From Desulfuromonadales bacterium (GTDB lineage Bacteria; Desulfobacterota; Desulfuromonadia; Desulfuromonadales; BM103): a DNA stretch of 64,000 nt. The first letter of the stretch is position 1, and each line of letters begins with the position of its first letter. The stretch covers positions 1 through 64,000 of the forward strand of contig JACZKE010000039.1 of the NCBI GenBank assembly GCA_014860225.1, written 5' to 3'. The translations under genes and the position numbers were made by a program. Under the pieces are notes generated by a model that was given only the letters and a program-made list of their open reading frames with translations, did no database searches and was not told where the DNA came from. Positions 37,397 through 46,548 of the stretch are shown here, in pieces.

Positions 37397-38428
37397 CTAT
37401 TCAATCAACATACAATCGCCATAGCTGAAAAAACGATAACCATGGTCAACCGCCTCGCGGTAAGCCTGGAGAATAAAATCCCGCCCGGCAAAAGCCGAGG
37501 CCAGCACAAGCAGAGTGGACTTAGGCAAGTGAAAGTTGGTGATCAGGGCATCGACCACGCGGAATTTGAACCCCGGCAGAATAAAAAGGTCCGTTTCACC
37601 CTGACCAGCCAGCAGCAAGCCCTGATCATTTACAGCATACTCGAGGGTTCGGGTTACAGTCGTTCCTAAAGCGACAATTCGACGTCCATCCGCACGCGCA
37701 GCATTAATCCGTTCCGCAGTTTCCTCCGGAACCTCGTAGAATTCTGTGTGCATGCGATGATCGGGTAGGTTCTCGGTACGAACCGGCAGGAAAGTGCCAG
37801 GGCCGACATGCAGGGTAACACCACAGACATCGATATTGCGTGCAGCTAAAGCGTCAAAGGTCTTTTCGGTAAAATGCAGACCCGCAGTCGGCGCAGCCAC
37901 TGCCCCGGGGTTGTTGGCAAACACCGTCTGGTACCTATCCTTGTCGAGGTCATGGTCTTCGCGGCGAATATATGGTGGCAGGGGCACATGCCCGGCTTGT
38001 TCCAGTAATTCAAAAAAATCACCTGGGCAGGTGAACCGCAACAGTCGTTGTCCATCAACCTCTGCGTCGATCACTTCGCCACAAATTCCCTGCGGGAATT
38101 CAAGTAAACAGCCAACCCGAACCGGCTTCGAACTACGTGTCATACAACGCCAGATATTTCGTGATGCATCAAGCTGGCGAACCAGCAAAACCTCAACTTG
38201 CCCACCACTCGATTTCCTGCCAAGCAACCGAGCCGGCAACACCCGGGTTTCATTACGTACCAGGAGGTCGCCTTCTCGCAAAAGTCCCGGCAGCGAAGAG
38301 AAATGGTGATGGGCAATCTTCCTGTTCAACCTGTTGAGCAGCAACAGACGAGAAGCAGAACGATCGCCGAGGGGCTGTTGTGCGATCAGTTCCTGCGGGA
38401 GATCAAAATTATACTCAGTTAACAGCAT
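37397..38428 (-). CDS. queA: S-adenosylmethionine:tRNA ribosyltransferase-isomerase
   Basis: QueA adds the epoxycyclopentanediol ring from SAM to preQ1 in tRNA, forming epoxyqueuosine. The 343-residue protein has the family features YNFDLPQELIAQQPLGDRSASRLL, the SAM region APTAGLHFTE, and a C-terminal FYSYGDCMLIE-like end. It lies directly upstream of tgt, which makes the preceding step of the same pathway. Confidence 0.96.
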   Translation of the reverse strand: MLLTEYNFDLPQELIAQQPLGDRSASRLLLLNRLNRKIAHHHFSSLPGLLREGDLLVRNETRVLPARLLGRKSSGGQVEVLLVRQLDASRNIWRCMTRSSKPVRVGCLLEFPQGICGEVIDAEVDGQRLLRFTCPGDFFELLEQAGHVPLPPYIRREDHDLDKDRYQTVFANNPGAVAAPTAGLHFTEKTFDALAARNIDVCGVTLHVGPGTFLPVRTENLPDHRMHTEFYEVPEETAERINAARADGRRIVALGTTVTRTLEYAVNDQGLLLAGQGETDLFILPGFKFRVVDALITNFHLPKSTLLVLASAFAGRDFILQAYREAVDHGYRFFSYGDCMLIE

Positions 38429-38477
38429 ATGAATTTTGTACGCGTTATTATCATTATAAGTGCAGATATATGCATCT

Positions 38478-38669
38478 TTAGCTCTTTACAAGATAGACAA
38501 GGAGTAGACCTGTCAGCATAAAAACAACGCCGATGCCACGCAGGGAAAGATCATTCATTTTGGAGAGTTCAGCCAGCATGCGTTTGGTCCCACGTGGTGA
38601 CAGAAACCACGGAATGCCTTCAAGGACCAGAACAACACCGAGCACAACGACCAGGGATTCAGGAAACAT
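38478..38669 (-). CDS. DUF2065 family small membrane protein
   Basis: The 63-residue product has two hydrophobic spans flanking a basic loop (LSPRGTKRMLAELSKM), the pattern of the YjeT/DUF2065 family, often found near hflC or other envelope genes. Function is unknown. It is upstream of queA on the same strand. Confidence 0.8.
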   Translation of the reverse strand: MFPESLVVVLGVVLVLEGIPWFLSPRGTKRMLAELSKMNDLSLRGIGVVFMLTGLLLVYLVKS

Positions 38670-38947
38670 GAGCAGAAGATAATATCCTTGAGATGTTTTT
38701 GTGATGTGCTTTTTGCTGTTTTTAACTTATGCTTTTGGCTTATTCTGCCAGTCATAGAACGGAAGTTGACTCCCCCGCACCGTCAAACCTGATCAATCTA
38801 TAGAGATGTGCGAAACGTGTCAAGTTAAGACGTTATTGCTCTGTTCATGTTGGCAGCAGCGAATGCATATTAATGCCAGATGAACTCGCCTCCGAGTTAT
38901 GGTGCAATTTTCCAGAACAACTCTGATGGGATCCCCAAATTCAGACT

Positions 38948-40987
38948 ATGAATTCACTTAAGATAAAATTTCTAGGCTTGTGCAGCATCATCCTGATAAT
39001 CGCTATCGGTCTGACGACCTGGTATAACCTGCAGACGCAGAAAGCCATACTGAACAAATTAGTGACAGATCACGGTCGCGTGCTGGCCGAAACAATCCAC
39101 AACAGCATTATCACGGACATGGCCAACGGCAATAATCACCGAGTAAGCCATATTCTCGGCAAGATTAAAAAAGAACCAGCCATTGACAACGTACGAATCT
39201 TTGATGAATCCGGCCGTATCCTCATGGCAGCAAGTCCCGGGGAGGTAGATGGTCTGGTCTCAACTTCGGAATTGATGGCCTATCGTGACGGCAATTTTTC
39301 CTTTTCCAGCGATTTGTCAGATCATGAACATTTCAACTCCATTGTACCGATATACAATCAACCTCTTTGTTATACCTGCCATGATAAGGACATCAAGGTG
39401 CTCGGCGTCCTGAGCCTGGAACTTTCCCTCGACCAACTTTCTAACATACAAAACAGTGGCCGCAACACAACGTTGATCGCCTCCAGTGTCATGCTGATTA
39501 TCCTTGTCATGACAATCACTGCATTCCTGCTGGTCTATGTTGATGCACCGATCCGCAGACTGGTCTCTGCCATGAATCATGTTGAGACGGGCCAGTTTGA
39601 AGAAGCCCACACGATGATCAGCAGTTCTGATGAGATGACCCTGCTCTCTTCCAAGTTCAACGGTATGGTACAGCGACTTCGGGAACTTGTTGAAAACACG
39701 GTCAAAAATGAACGCGAGTTGGCCATCAGCCAGGAAAAGCTTACTCACAGTGAAGAGCTTGGGGCCATGAACATGACCCTTGAGGAGCGTCTCAGGGAGA
39801 TTGAATATCTTAACATCAACCTTGAGGAGCGTATCGAGGAGATCGAGGAAGCCAACTACAAGATCGCCGACCTTGCCAGCGAACTTGAAGATAAGAATAT
39901 TGGCCTCACTCAGGCAGTCGAACGCCTGCAATCTCTCTATAAAATGGGGCTTGCTGTCAATTCCACCATGGACCTTGGCAGGTTGCTGAACATGCTCTGT
40001 CAGAAGAGTATGAATACCATGAAGTCCAAGGCCGGATACATACTCATGCTTAACGAGAAAACCGGCAATCTCTCAATAGGTGGTGCCGCTGGTATTCCTG
40101 AAGACTTTGACCTTGAGCTGGAAATTCCACTCAAACCTGGCGGCGTCTCCTTCTGGGTTATAAACAATAATAAACCGAAGCTTCTGGCAAATGTTGACAA
40201 GGAAAATGAGTTCAGCAAAATGAGCCAACTGGGCTTTATCCGCGAATCGGTCCTCTGTGCCCCTTTGACCGACAAGGATAAAGTCATTGGCACAATCACA
40301 GTCGCCAATCCCATCGATGGCTCAAGCTTTGGCATCCCGGACATTGAACTGCTCTCAACCATCGCCGCCCAGGCAAGCATTGCAATCCGCAATGCCCGTC
40401 TTTATGAATCCCAGGAGACCACCTATTTCAACACCGTTCAGGCGTTGGTCTCTGCTATTGAGGCAAGCGATGCTTACACACGCGGCCATTCTGAGCGCGT
40501 GACCCGTTACAGTGTAGCCCTGGCCAAAAGACTGGGGATGGAAGGCGATCCTCTCAAGCAACTCGAACAAGCCGCGATCCTGCACGATATAGGCAAGATC
40601 GGCATCGACGTGGCACTGCTTCACAAGAAAGAAAAGTTGACGGCAGCGGATATCGATGTCCTCAAGTTGCATCCCTCAATCGGCATGCGCATACTTGAAC
40701 CGATTCATTTTCTGGGCACAGTTCGCGAGATTATCGAGCAACATCACGAACGTTATGATGGCAATGGTTACCCGAATGGCCTGAGCGGTAATGAATGGCG
40801 TATTGAAGGCAAGATTCTCGCGGTCTGTGATACCTACGATGCCATGACTTCAGACCGTCCCTACCGCAAAGCGATGTCTCACGAGATCGCCATACGGGAG
40901 ATTCACGATCACTCCGGTTCTCAATTCGATCCGGAAGTGGCCGCAGCCTTTATCGAAATATGCAATGAAGGTTGCCTTCCGCAATAG
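38948..40987 (+). CDS. HD-GYP phosphodiesterase with periplasmic haem-c sensor
   Basis: This 679-residue membrane protein is a probable cyclic-di-GMP phosphodiesterase. Spans are at about 7-27 and 176-197. The periplasmic loop contains CYTCH (Cys141, Cys144, His145), a c-type haem attachment site, so redox or gas sensing is likely. A HAMP-like segment, a coiled coil rich in Glu and Leu (about 250-325) and a GAF domain (about 330-480) lead to the HD-GYP domain. That domain has LHDIGKIGID (His546-Asp547), HHERYDGNGYP (from His599) and the following DTYDAMTSDRPYR. It is monocistronic and ends at an unusually long terminator. Confidence 0.9.
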   Translation: MNSLKIKFLGLCSIILIIAIGLTTWYNLQTQKAILNKLVTDHGRVLAETIHNSIITDMANGNNHRVSHILGKIKKEPAIDNVRIFDESGRILMAASPGEVDGLVSTSELMAYRDGNFSFSSDLSDHEHFNSIVPIYNQPLCYTCHDKDIKVLGVLSLELSLDQLSNIQNSGRNTTLIASSVMLIILVMTITAFLLVYVDAPIRRLVSAMNHVETGQFEEAHTMISSSDEMTLLSSKFNGMVQRLRELVENTVKNERELAISQEKLTHSEELGAMNMTLEERLREIEYLNINLEERIEEIEEANYKIADLASELEDKNIGLTQAVERLQSLYKMGLAVNSTMDLGRLLNMLCQKSMNTMKSKAGYILMLNEKTGNLSIGGAAGIPEDFDLELEIPLKPGGVSFWVINNNKPKLLANVDKENEFSKMSQLGFIRESVLCAPLTDKDKVIGTITVANPIDGSSFGIPDIELLSTIAAQASIAIRNARLYESQETTYFNTVQALVSAIEASDAYTRGHSERVTRYSVALAKRLGMEGDPLKQLEQAAILHDIGKIGIDVALLHKKEKLTAADIDVLKLHPSIGMRILEPIHFLGTVREIIEQHHERYDGNGYPNGLSGNEWRIEGKILAVCDTYDAMTSDRPYRKAMSHEIAIREIHDHSGSQFDPEVAAAFIEICNEGCLPQ

Positions 40988-41014
40988 CACACGTGGCGCG
41001 ATGCGAGAAACCGG

Positions 41015-41070
41015 AAACCCAAATAGCGAAGGCCAGCTGAGAAACAGCTGGCCTTCGCTATTTGGGTTTT
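41015..41070 (+). terminator. Long perfect-hairpin terminator after the HD-GYP gene
   Basis: A perfect 25-bp inverted repeat (41015-41039 and 41045-41069) with a 5-base loop AGAAA ends in TTTT. The symmetric A/T flanks would let it work from both sides. Confidence 0.93.
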
Positions 41071-41183
41071 GAGAACACCTTTTAGCCGGTTTGGTTCAGA
41101 GCCTTAACCATGTGCTGAAAAAGGGTTCGGATATGATCTAAAATCCAGATTTGCATCAACTCATGGGACAGTTCGACAGGTCC

Positions 41184-41381
41184 CTATAGCATGTCCCTGT
41201 CTCTGACAAGCCTGGACAATGATCGGTCGTATCCGCGTTCTGCCTCTGCGGAGAAAAAGCAGCCCGGGATTTGCCCGCGATCTTTATGATAGGCCACACA
41301 TTTGCAACAGTGACCGTGTTTGTCGCAGGAAGTGTAGGTGCAGGAACAATGTTTTTTGCTTTCTTCGGAAATACAAGGCAT
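41184..41381 (-). CDS. DUF6485 family cysteine-rich protein
   Basis: The 65-residue product has the pattern C-x-C-x(4)-C-x(5)-CC-x-C (CSCTYTSCDKHGHCCKC), then YHKDRGQIPGCFF and a C-terminal YDRSLSRLV, which I recognise as the DUF6485 type. A role in metal binding is likely but unproved. GGAGG lies 7 bases before the ATG. Confidence 0.8.
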   Translation of the reverse strand: MPCISEESKKHCSCTYTSCDKHGHCCKCVAYHKDRGQIPGCFFSAEAERGYDRSLSRLVRDRDML

Positions 41382-41442
41382 CCGGGACCTCCGGCAACAA
41401 TATCAAAGCAACTTACGTAAAGCGGCGACTGACTTCAACATC

Positions 41443-42480
41443 TTACGGAAAAATTGGAGGAAACATCAAGCCGGTATTTTCTGGCAGAGACAGCATAAGG
41501 TTCATATTCTGTACAGCTTGACCGGCTGCTCCCTTGACCAGATTGTCAATTACAGCCAGAGCAATCACACGACCGGTCCGATCATCGACAGACAAACCGA
41601 TATCACAGTAATTACTGCCGCGAACCTGAGAAATGTTTGGCAGATGCCCTTTGGGAAGGACGCGCACAAAGGTCTCTGCCGCATATTTTTCACGATAAAC
41701 AGCATGCAGGGCATCCAGTGAAAGTGGACTGGACAGGCTGGCATAACAGGTGCTGAGGATACCTCTGCTTACTGGCAGCAAATGCGGTGTAAAACTGATC
41801 GTCACAGCCCTTCCTGCCAACGTGCTGAGCGTCTGCTCAATTTCTGGAGTGTGGCGATGCCTGGGCAAGCTGTAGGCTTTGAAGCCTTCATTGACTTCAC
41901 AATAGAGGGTGTCCACTTTGACCGCACGACCGGCGCCACTGGTACCCGACTTGCTGTCAACGATAATGGTCGTCGTATCAATTAGATCATTTTCAAGTAA
42001 TGGGGCCAATGCCAGTGCCACACTGGTAGGATAACAGCCGGGATTAGCAACCAGTCTGGCTGAAGGGATCTGCTCACGAAACAGTTCAGGAAGGCCATAG
42101 ACCGCTTCACTGAGTAATTCTGTGGCCGTATGTTCCTGGTACCAGGCTTCGTAAATGGCAACATCACTGATACGGAAATCTGCCGAAAGATCAACCACAC
42201 GACAACCGGCAGAGAGAAGTTCGGGAATTATCCCCATGGCTGTTTGATGAGGCACCGCAGTGAACACCAGGTCGGCTCGTCCCGACAGCGAGGCTGAATT
42301 GATATCCTCAAAAACAAGGTCCAAACTGCCTTGCAGAGAAGGGAACACCTCACACACTGCTTGTCCGGCATATTGACGCGATGTCACGCACACAAGCTCC
42401 AAATCGGGATGCTGAGAAAGCAGCCTGAGCAACTCTACGCCGGTATAACCACTTGCGCCAACAACTGCAATCCGATGCAT
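41443..42480 (-). CDS. argC: N-acetyl-gamma-glutamyl-phosphate reductase
   Basis: ArgC makes N-acetylglutamate semialdehyde in arginine synthesis. The ATG at 42480 is preceded by AAGGAG (7 bases) and gives 345 residues. The NADP loop is [16 protein letters not shown] and the catalytic cysteine lies in [15 protein letters not shown]. It follows rplM-rpsI on the minus strand, separated by a terminator. Confidence 0.96.
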   Translation of the reverse strand: MHRIAVVGASGYTGVELLRLLSQHPDLELVCVTSRQYAGQAVCEVFPSLQGSLDLVFEDINSASLSGRADLVFTAVPHQTAMGIIPELLSAGCRVVDLSADFRISDVAIYEAWYQEHTATELLSEAVYGLPELFREQIPSARLVANPGCYPTSVALALAPLLENDLIDTTTIIVDSKSGTSGAGRAVKVDTLYCEVNEGFKAYSLPRHRHTPEIEQTLSTLAGRAVTISFTPHLLPVSRGILSTCYASLSSPLSLDALHAVYREKYAAETFVRVLPKGHLPNISQVRGSNYCDIGLSVDDRTGRVIALAVIDNLVKGAAGQAVQNMNLMLSLPENTGLMFPPIFP

Positions 42481-42535
42481 ATTCCACTCCTTAACATTCA
42501 AGCGATCTTGCCGGATAAGCATTCCACAAACGGCA

Positions 42536-42561
42536 AAAGGGAAACCCGCAGGCTTCCCTTT
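42536..42561 (-). terminator. Terminator after rplM-rpsI
   Basis: AAAGGGAA and TTCCCTTT pair around an inner CC/GG pair and a short loop, 40 bases past rpsI. On the minus strand the stem is followed by TTTTGCCG. Confidence 0.65.
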
Positions 42562-42600
42562 CCAACCAAATATCCAGACGACCCCAGGGGCCGCAAGGGT

Positions 42601-42993
42601 TTAACGCTTGGAGAACTGGAAGCTACGGCGCGCGCCGCGCTTACCATACTTCTTACGTTCCTTGATTCGACTGTCACGTGTAATAAAGCCGGCCTTCTTG
42701 AGCGAATCACGAAGTGCCGGATTTACCTCGAGAAGGGCTTTGGTGATACCGTGTTTAATTGCACCGGCCTGGCCGGAAGGACCACCACCACTTACGTTGA
42801 CGGTAACATCGAATTTACCGATATTTTCAGTCAGTTCAAGAGGCTGGCGTACAACCATTTTGGATGTCGGGCGACCAAAATATTCGTCTATCGTCCGCTT
42901 GTTAATAGTAATCTCACCAGTACCCGGCTTCATCCAGACGCGGGCAATAGAGGTTTTTCTCTTACCGGTGGCATAAATCTTCTGCTCGGCCAT
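42601..42993 (-). CDS. rpsI: 30S ribosomal protein S9
   Basis: The 130-residue product starts [19 protein letters not shown] and ends with the conserved basic tail RRSFQFSKR that reaches the ribosomal P site. It is 22 bases downstream of rplM, its usual partner. Confidence 0.98.
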   Translation of the reverse strand: MAEQKIYATGKRKTSIARVWMKPGTGEITINKRTIDEYFGRPTSKMVVRQPLELTENIGKFDVTVNVSGGGPSGQAGAIKHGITKALLEVNPALRDSLKKAGFITRDSRIKERKKYGKRGARRSFQFSKR

Positions 42994-43015
42994 CGCCTAT
43001 ATCTCCTGAGTTCCC

Positions 43016-43444
43016 TTAAACCTGAAGTTCTTTGGGCTGCTGTGCCTGATGCGGATGGTCGGCACCGCAATAGACTTTGAGTTTTTTGTACATCTGCCGT
43101 CCGAGTTTATTCTTCGGCAACATTCCTTTGACCGCTTTCTTGATCAGCTCTTCAGGTGCTTTATCAAGCAACTTGCCAGCCGGAGTTGCGGTCAGACCGC
43201 CGGTGTAACCGCTGTGACGGTAATACATCTTCTTACTCAGCTTGTTGCCGGTCAGACGTACTTTTTCCGCGTTGAGCACGATGACAAAGTCACCGGTATC
43301 AACACTCGGCGTGAAAATGGCCTTGTGCTTGCCGCGCAGAACACGGGCAATTTCTGTAGCCACCCGGCCCAGAACTTTGTCTTCCAGATCAACGACGTAC
43401 CAATCTTTCTGGAGATCTTCTTTTTTGGCAACTGGTGTACTCAT
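43016..43444 (-). CDS. rplM: 50S ribosomal protein L13
   Basis: The 142-residue protein has the family sequences [19 protein letters not shown] and [11 protein letters not shown]-like [19 protein letters not shown]. It begins the rplM-rpsI operon behind a strong promoter. Confidence 0.98.
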   Translation of the reverse strand: MSTPVAKKEDLQKDWYVVDLEDKVLGRVATEIARVLRGKHKAIFTPSVDTGDFVIVLNAEKVRLTGNKLSKKMYYRHSGYTGGLTATPAGKLLDKAPEELIKKAVKGMLPKNKLGRQMYKKLKVYCGADHPHQAQQPKELQV

Positions 43445-43498
43445 TACGATCCTCTCTATATCAAATCTGTGGAGTTAACGGGGCTCACAGAAACTCGA

Positions 43499-43527
43499 AA
43501 TTTAGTCAAAAGGCCCTGGGTTGTCAA
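43499..43527 (-). promoter_or_regulatory. rplM promoter
   Basis: On the minus strand TTGACA (43527-43522) and TAAATT (43504-43499) are separated by exactly 17 bases and lie about 55 bases upstream of rplM, with an AT-rich upstream stretch. Confidence 0.75.
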
Positions 43528-43551
43528 GCTTTTTTTAAATTTTATAAATAC

Positions 43552-44619
43552 TTAATTCGGCACGAAGGAATGACTCGTGTTAATCTTGCCGCAGAGTGCT
43601 GACAGGAGCTTCACAGCACCTTCGAGATCAGTCCAGTCCAGGACTTCAACCGGTGTGTGCATGTAGCGCAGAGGAATGCTGATCAAAGCGGTCGCAACGC
43701 CTCCTCGTGCCAGTTGCATGACATTTGCGTCAGTCCCTGTGGCACGCGGGATTCCCATGATCTGGCAGTCAATTCCCTGCTCTTTTGCCGTGGCCACCAG
43801 GAGTTCGAAAAGAGCCGGGTTGATGTTCGGACCACGGGCAATAACAGGCCCTCTACCAAGCCGTATCTCACCTGAGTCCTTATGGTCGGCGCCCGGGTAG
43901 TCGCTGGCAAAACCGACCTCGACAGCGATGCCTATGTCGGGCTGCACACCGTAGACACTGGTCGCTCCACCGCGCAAGCCAACCTCTTCCTGAACTGTAG
44001 AAACGCCATAAAGATCAACCGACAGGTTGTTTTGTCGACGGACTTCACGCAATACCTGGGCGACGATAAAGGCGCCCATCTTGTCATCGAAGGCACGTGA
44101 GGTCAGACGTGTTCCCTGTAAACGCTCGACGCCGACGCTGAAAGTTACAGGATCACCGATCGATACAAGCTTGGCAGCCTCTGTCTTGTCTACACAGCCG
44201 ATATCGATAAACTGGTTTTTGAACGGAACCACCTTGTCACGGTCTTGCGTCTCGATCTGGTGAATCGGTCGCTTGCCAACCACTCCCGGAACCGGTCCAC
44301 CCGAGGTATGAACCGTTACCCGTTGGCCCGGCACAAGGTGCGCATCGACGCCGCCGATCGGTGCGAAGAAAAGATATCCCTGATCATCAAGGTACTTGAT
44401 CATGAAACCAATTTCATCGCAATGACCGGCCAGCATCAGGCGAGGAGCACCCTCGGGACCCTTGATATGGGCAATCACATTGCCCATGACATCAGTGCGC
44501 ACATCATCTACATCATCAGCCAGGGCTCTGCGAATGATTCTTTGTGCCGGTTGTTCAAAGCCTGAGGGGCTAGGCGCTTCGACCAGTTCTTTGAAAAACT
44601 GGAAATCCTGTTCGTTCAT
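43552..44619 (-). CDS. M42-family metallo-aminopeptidase
   Basis: The 355-residue protein is a dinuclear-metal aminopeptidase of the glutamyl-aminopeptidase/endoglucanase-annotated M42 family. Metal and catalytic sites are in LMLAGHCDEIGFMIKYL, STVQEEVGLRGGATS and TGTDANVMQLARGG. The ATG at 44619 with AAAGGA upstream is preferred to the frame opening at 44646, which overlaps miaB. It follows miaB on the same strand. Confidence 0.92.
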   Translation of the reverse strand: MNEQDFQFFKELVEAPSPSGFEQPAQRIIRRALADDVDDVRTDVMGNVIAHIKGPEGAPRLMLAGHCDEIGFMIKYLDDQGYLFFAPIGGVDAHLVPGQRVTVHTSGGPVPGVVGKRPIHQIETQDRDKVVPFKNQFIDIGCVDKTEAAKLVSIGDPVTFSVGVERLQGTRLTSRAFDDKMGAFIVAQVLREVRRQNNLSVDLYGVSTVQEEVGLRGGATSVYGVQPDIGIAVEVGFASDYPGADHKDSGEIRLGRGPVIARGPNINPALFELLVATAKEQGIDCQIMGIPRATGTDANVMQLARGGVATALISIPLRYMHTPVEVLDWTDLEGAVKLLSALCGKINTSHSFVPN

Positions 44620-44632
44620 GGTCGTTCGTCCT

Positions 44633-45961
44633 TTAGCAGTACTCAAGCAATTCGCCCAGCAGTGAATTGCGAAATGATTTCGATATTCTTACCGACACCA
44701 GCCGTCCAGCCAACTCCGCCGGCCCGGAGAAATTAACAATCCTGTTCCAGGTGGACCGGCCGAAAAGCTGGCCCTCTCCCATTTTGCTTTCGCCCTCGAC
44801 CAGCACCTCCTGAACAGTTCCGACATCGGCCTCCCAGATCTGGCGACTGATCTCCTGTTGCAAGGTGAGCATGCGCTCAAAACGCTCCTGCTTCACCTTC
44901 GCAGGAGTATCGTCTTTAATGTCTGCGGCAGCAGTGCCGCTACGGGGGGAATAGATGAAGGAATAAATCTCCGCATAACGAACCTGTTCGAGCAATGACA
45001 TGGTCGCGGCGAAATTATCTTCTGTCTCACCGGGGAAGCCGACGATAATATCTGAAGACAAACGGATATCGGGACAGACCTGGCGCAAACGGGCAACAAT
45101 GTTCAGGTAACGTTCCCGCGTATAGCCACGATTCATGGCCTTGAGTAATTCGTCGGAACCGCATTGAACCGGCAGGTGCAGATGTTTGCAAAGTTTGTCA
45201 AGACGGCCAAAACACCCGATCAGTTCATCGGAAAGGTCTTTCGGGTGTGACGTGGTAAAACGTATCCGGTCGATGCCAACAATGGCGTTGACCTGCTCGA
45301 GGAGTGCGGAGAAGCTGATCTCCTTCTCCTTGGTGCCGTAAGAATTGACATTCTGTCCGATCAGGGTCACCTCACGCACGCCCTGCTCCGCCAGTTCACG
45401 GATTTCATCAAGAATCTCACCACTGGGGCGACTGATCTCACGGCCGCGAACATATGGAACGACGCAATAACTGCAGAAGTTGTCACAACCCTGCATGACT
45501 GTGACAAAGCGCGTGAAAGCCTCTTTGCCGGTACGTGAAGGAAAGAGCTGCAAGCGGGTTTCACGATCGAGGAACTCCGTCTCCTCACAGCGCACCCGCG
45601 TATCCGCAACCTGCTGCACCAATTCGGGGAGACGATGGACGTTATGGGTACCGAACACCAGGTCCAGATAAGGGAACTCTTTCAGGAGCTGTTTCCCCTC
45701 CTGCTGGGCAATACAGCCGCCCATGCCGAGAATCATTTGAGGGTTGCGTTCCTTGAGTGGCTTGAAGCGTCCCAGGTGTCCATAAGCCTTGCGTACTGCC
45801 TTGTCGCGCACAGCACAAGTATTCAGCAGGATCAGGCTGGCCTGATCGGGTTCATCGACCTGACGATAACCAATACCACCGAGCAGCTCGACAATCCTCT
45901 CCGAGTCGACCACGTTCATCTGGCAGCCAAAGGTTTCCAGGTAAAAAGCCTTGTTATTCAT
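44633..45961 (-). CDS. miaB: tRNA (N6-isopentenyl adenosine(37)-C2)-methylthiotransferase MiaB
   Basis: MiaB adds the 2-methylthio group to i6A37 in tRNA. The 442-residue protein has the N-terminal cluster-binding domain (YLETFGCQMNVVDSE, LLNTCAVRDKA), the radical-SAM motif GCDNFCSYCVVPYVRG, and a C-terminal TRAM domain. The order miaB then aminopeptidase is preserved with only 13 bases between. Confidence 0.96.
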   Translation of the reverse strand: MNNKAFYLETFGCQMNVVDSERIVELLGGIGYRQVDEPDQASLILLNTCAVRDKAVRKAYGHLGRFKPLKERNPQMILGMGGCIAQQEGKQLLKEFPYLDLVFGTHNVHRLPELVQQVADTRVRCEETEFLDRETRLQLFPSRTGKEAFTRFVTVMQGCDNFCSYCVVPYVRGREISRPSGEILDEIRELAEQGVREVTLIGQNVNSYGTKEKEISFSALLEQVNAIVGIDRIRFTTSHPKDLSDELIGCFGRLDKLCKHLHLPVQCGSDELLKAMNRGYTRERYLNIVARLRQVCPDIRLSSDIIVGFPGETEDNFAATMSLLEQVRYAEIYSFIYSPRSGTAAADIKDDTPAKVKQERFERMLTLQQEISRQIWEADVGTVQEVLVEGESKMGEGQLFGRSTWNRIVNFSGPAELAGRLVSVRISKSFRNSLLGELLEYC

Positions 45962-46029
45962 ACAGTTATATCCATTAACGCATTAGTGGGGCTAGAGGAT
46001 AATCAAAAAACCGGCCAAAGGCAATCTTA

Positions 46030-46548
46030 TTACGTTGCGACTTTGACGCACGCCTTGTCACCCATCGCCTGTTCCAGCAAGTCTGTCGCGTGACGTGGAT
46101 ATTCAAGGCAGTGCAGGGTCAACGACTTCTCTTTCCCTTTGTGAACCCGAAGCGTTCCAAGCTGCTCACCTTGGTGAAGCAAGCTGAAATAGGTAATCTC
46201 CGACAGTTGCAGAGAGTCGATGCGACGCTTGAGCAGACCACACTTAACCAGCAAGCGACGATCAGTAATTGCGTAATAAACGTGGTTCCATTCCAGGCGG
46301 GCTTGTAACAGGTGGCCTATAGCCAGACAGAACCCCAGGAGGACAAAAGGCGCTGGCAACCAGGCCAGCCAGATTGAGTCATATTCCTTTGACAATTCAA
46401 ATCCGAGAATCTGCCAGTAGCTGCAGATAGACAGAAAGATGATGCCAAAGATTGAATGTCGCCAGTGTCTGAAGGTATAACAGCGTGGTGCAGGTCGGCC
46501 TTCCCAGCGAATCTCTTCGCCGTCAGCCAGAACAAGATCCTGTCTCAT
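46030..46548 (-). CDS. PH-like (bPH2/DUF304) membrane protein
   Basis: The 172-residue protein has two membrane spans (about 30-46 and 60-81) and a C-terminal bacterial PH-like domain (YYAITDRRLLVKCGLLKRRIDSLQLSEI). It overlaps the upstream M48-like gene by four bases. Function is unknown. Confidence 0.82.
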   Translation of the reverse strand: MRQDLVLADGEEIRWEGRPAPRCYTFRHWRHSIFGIIFLSICSYWQILGFELSKEYDSIWLAWLPAPFVLLGFCLAIGHLLQARLEWNHVYYAITDRRLLVKCGLLKRRIDSLQLSEITYFSLLHQGEQLGTLRVHKGKEKSLTLHCLEYPRHATDLLEQAMGDKACVKVAT

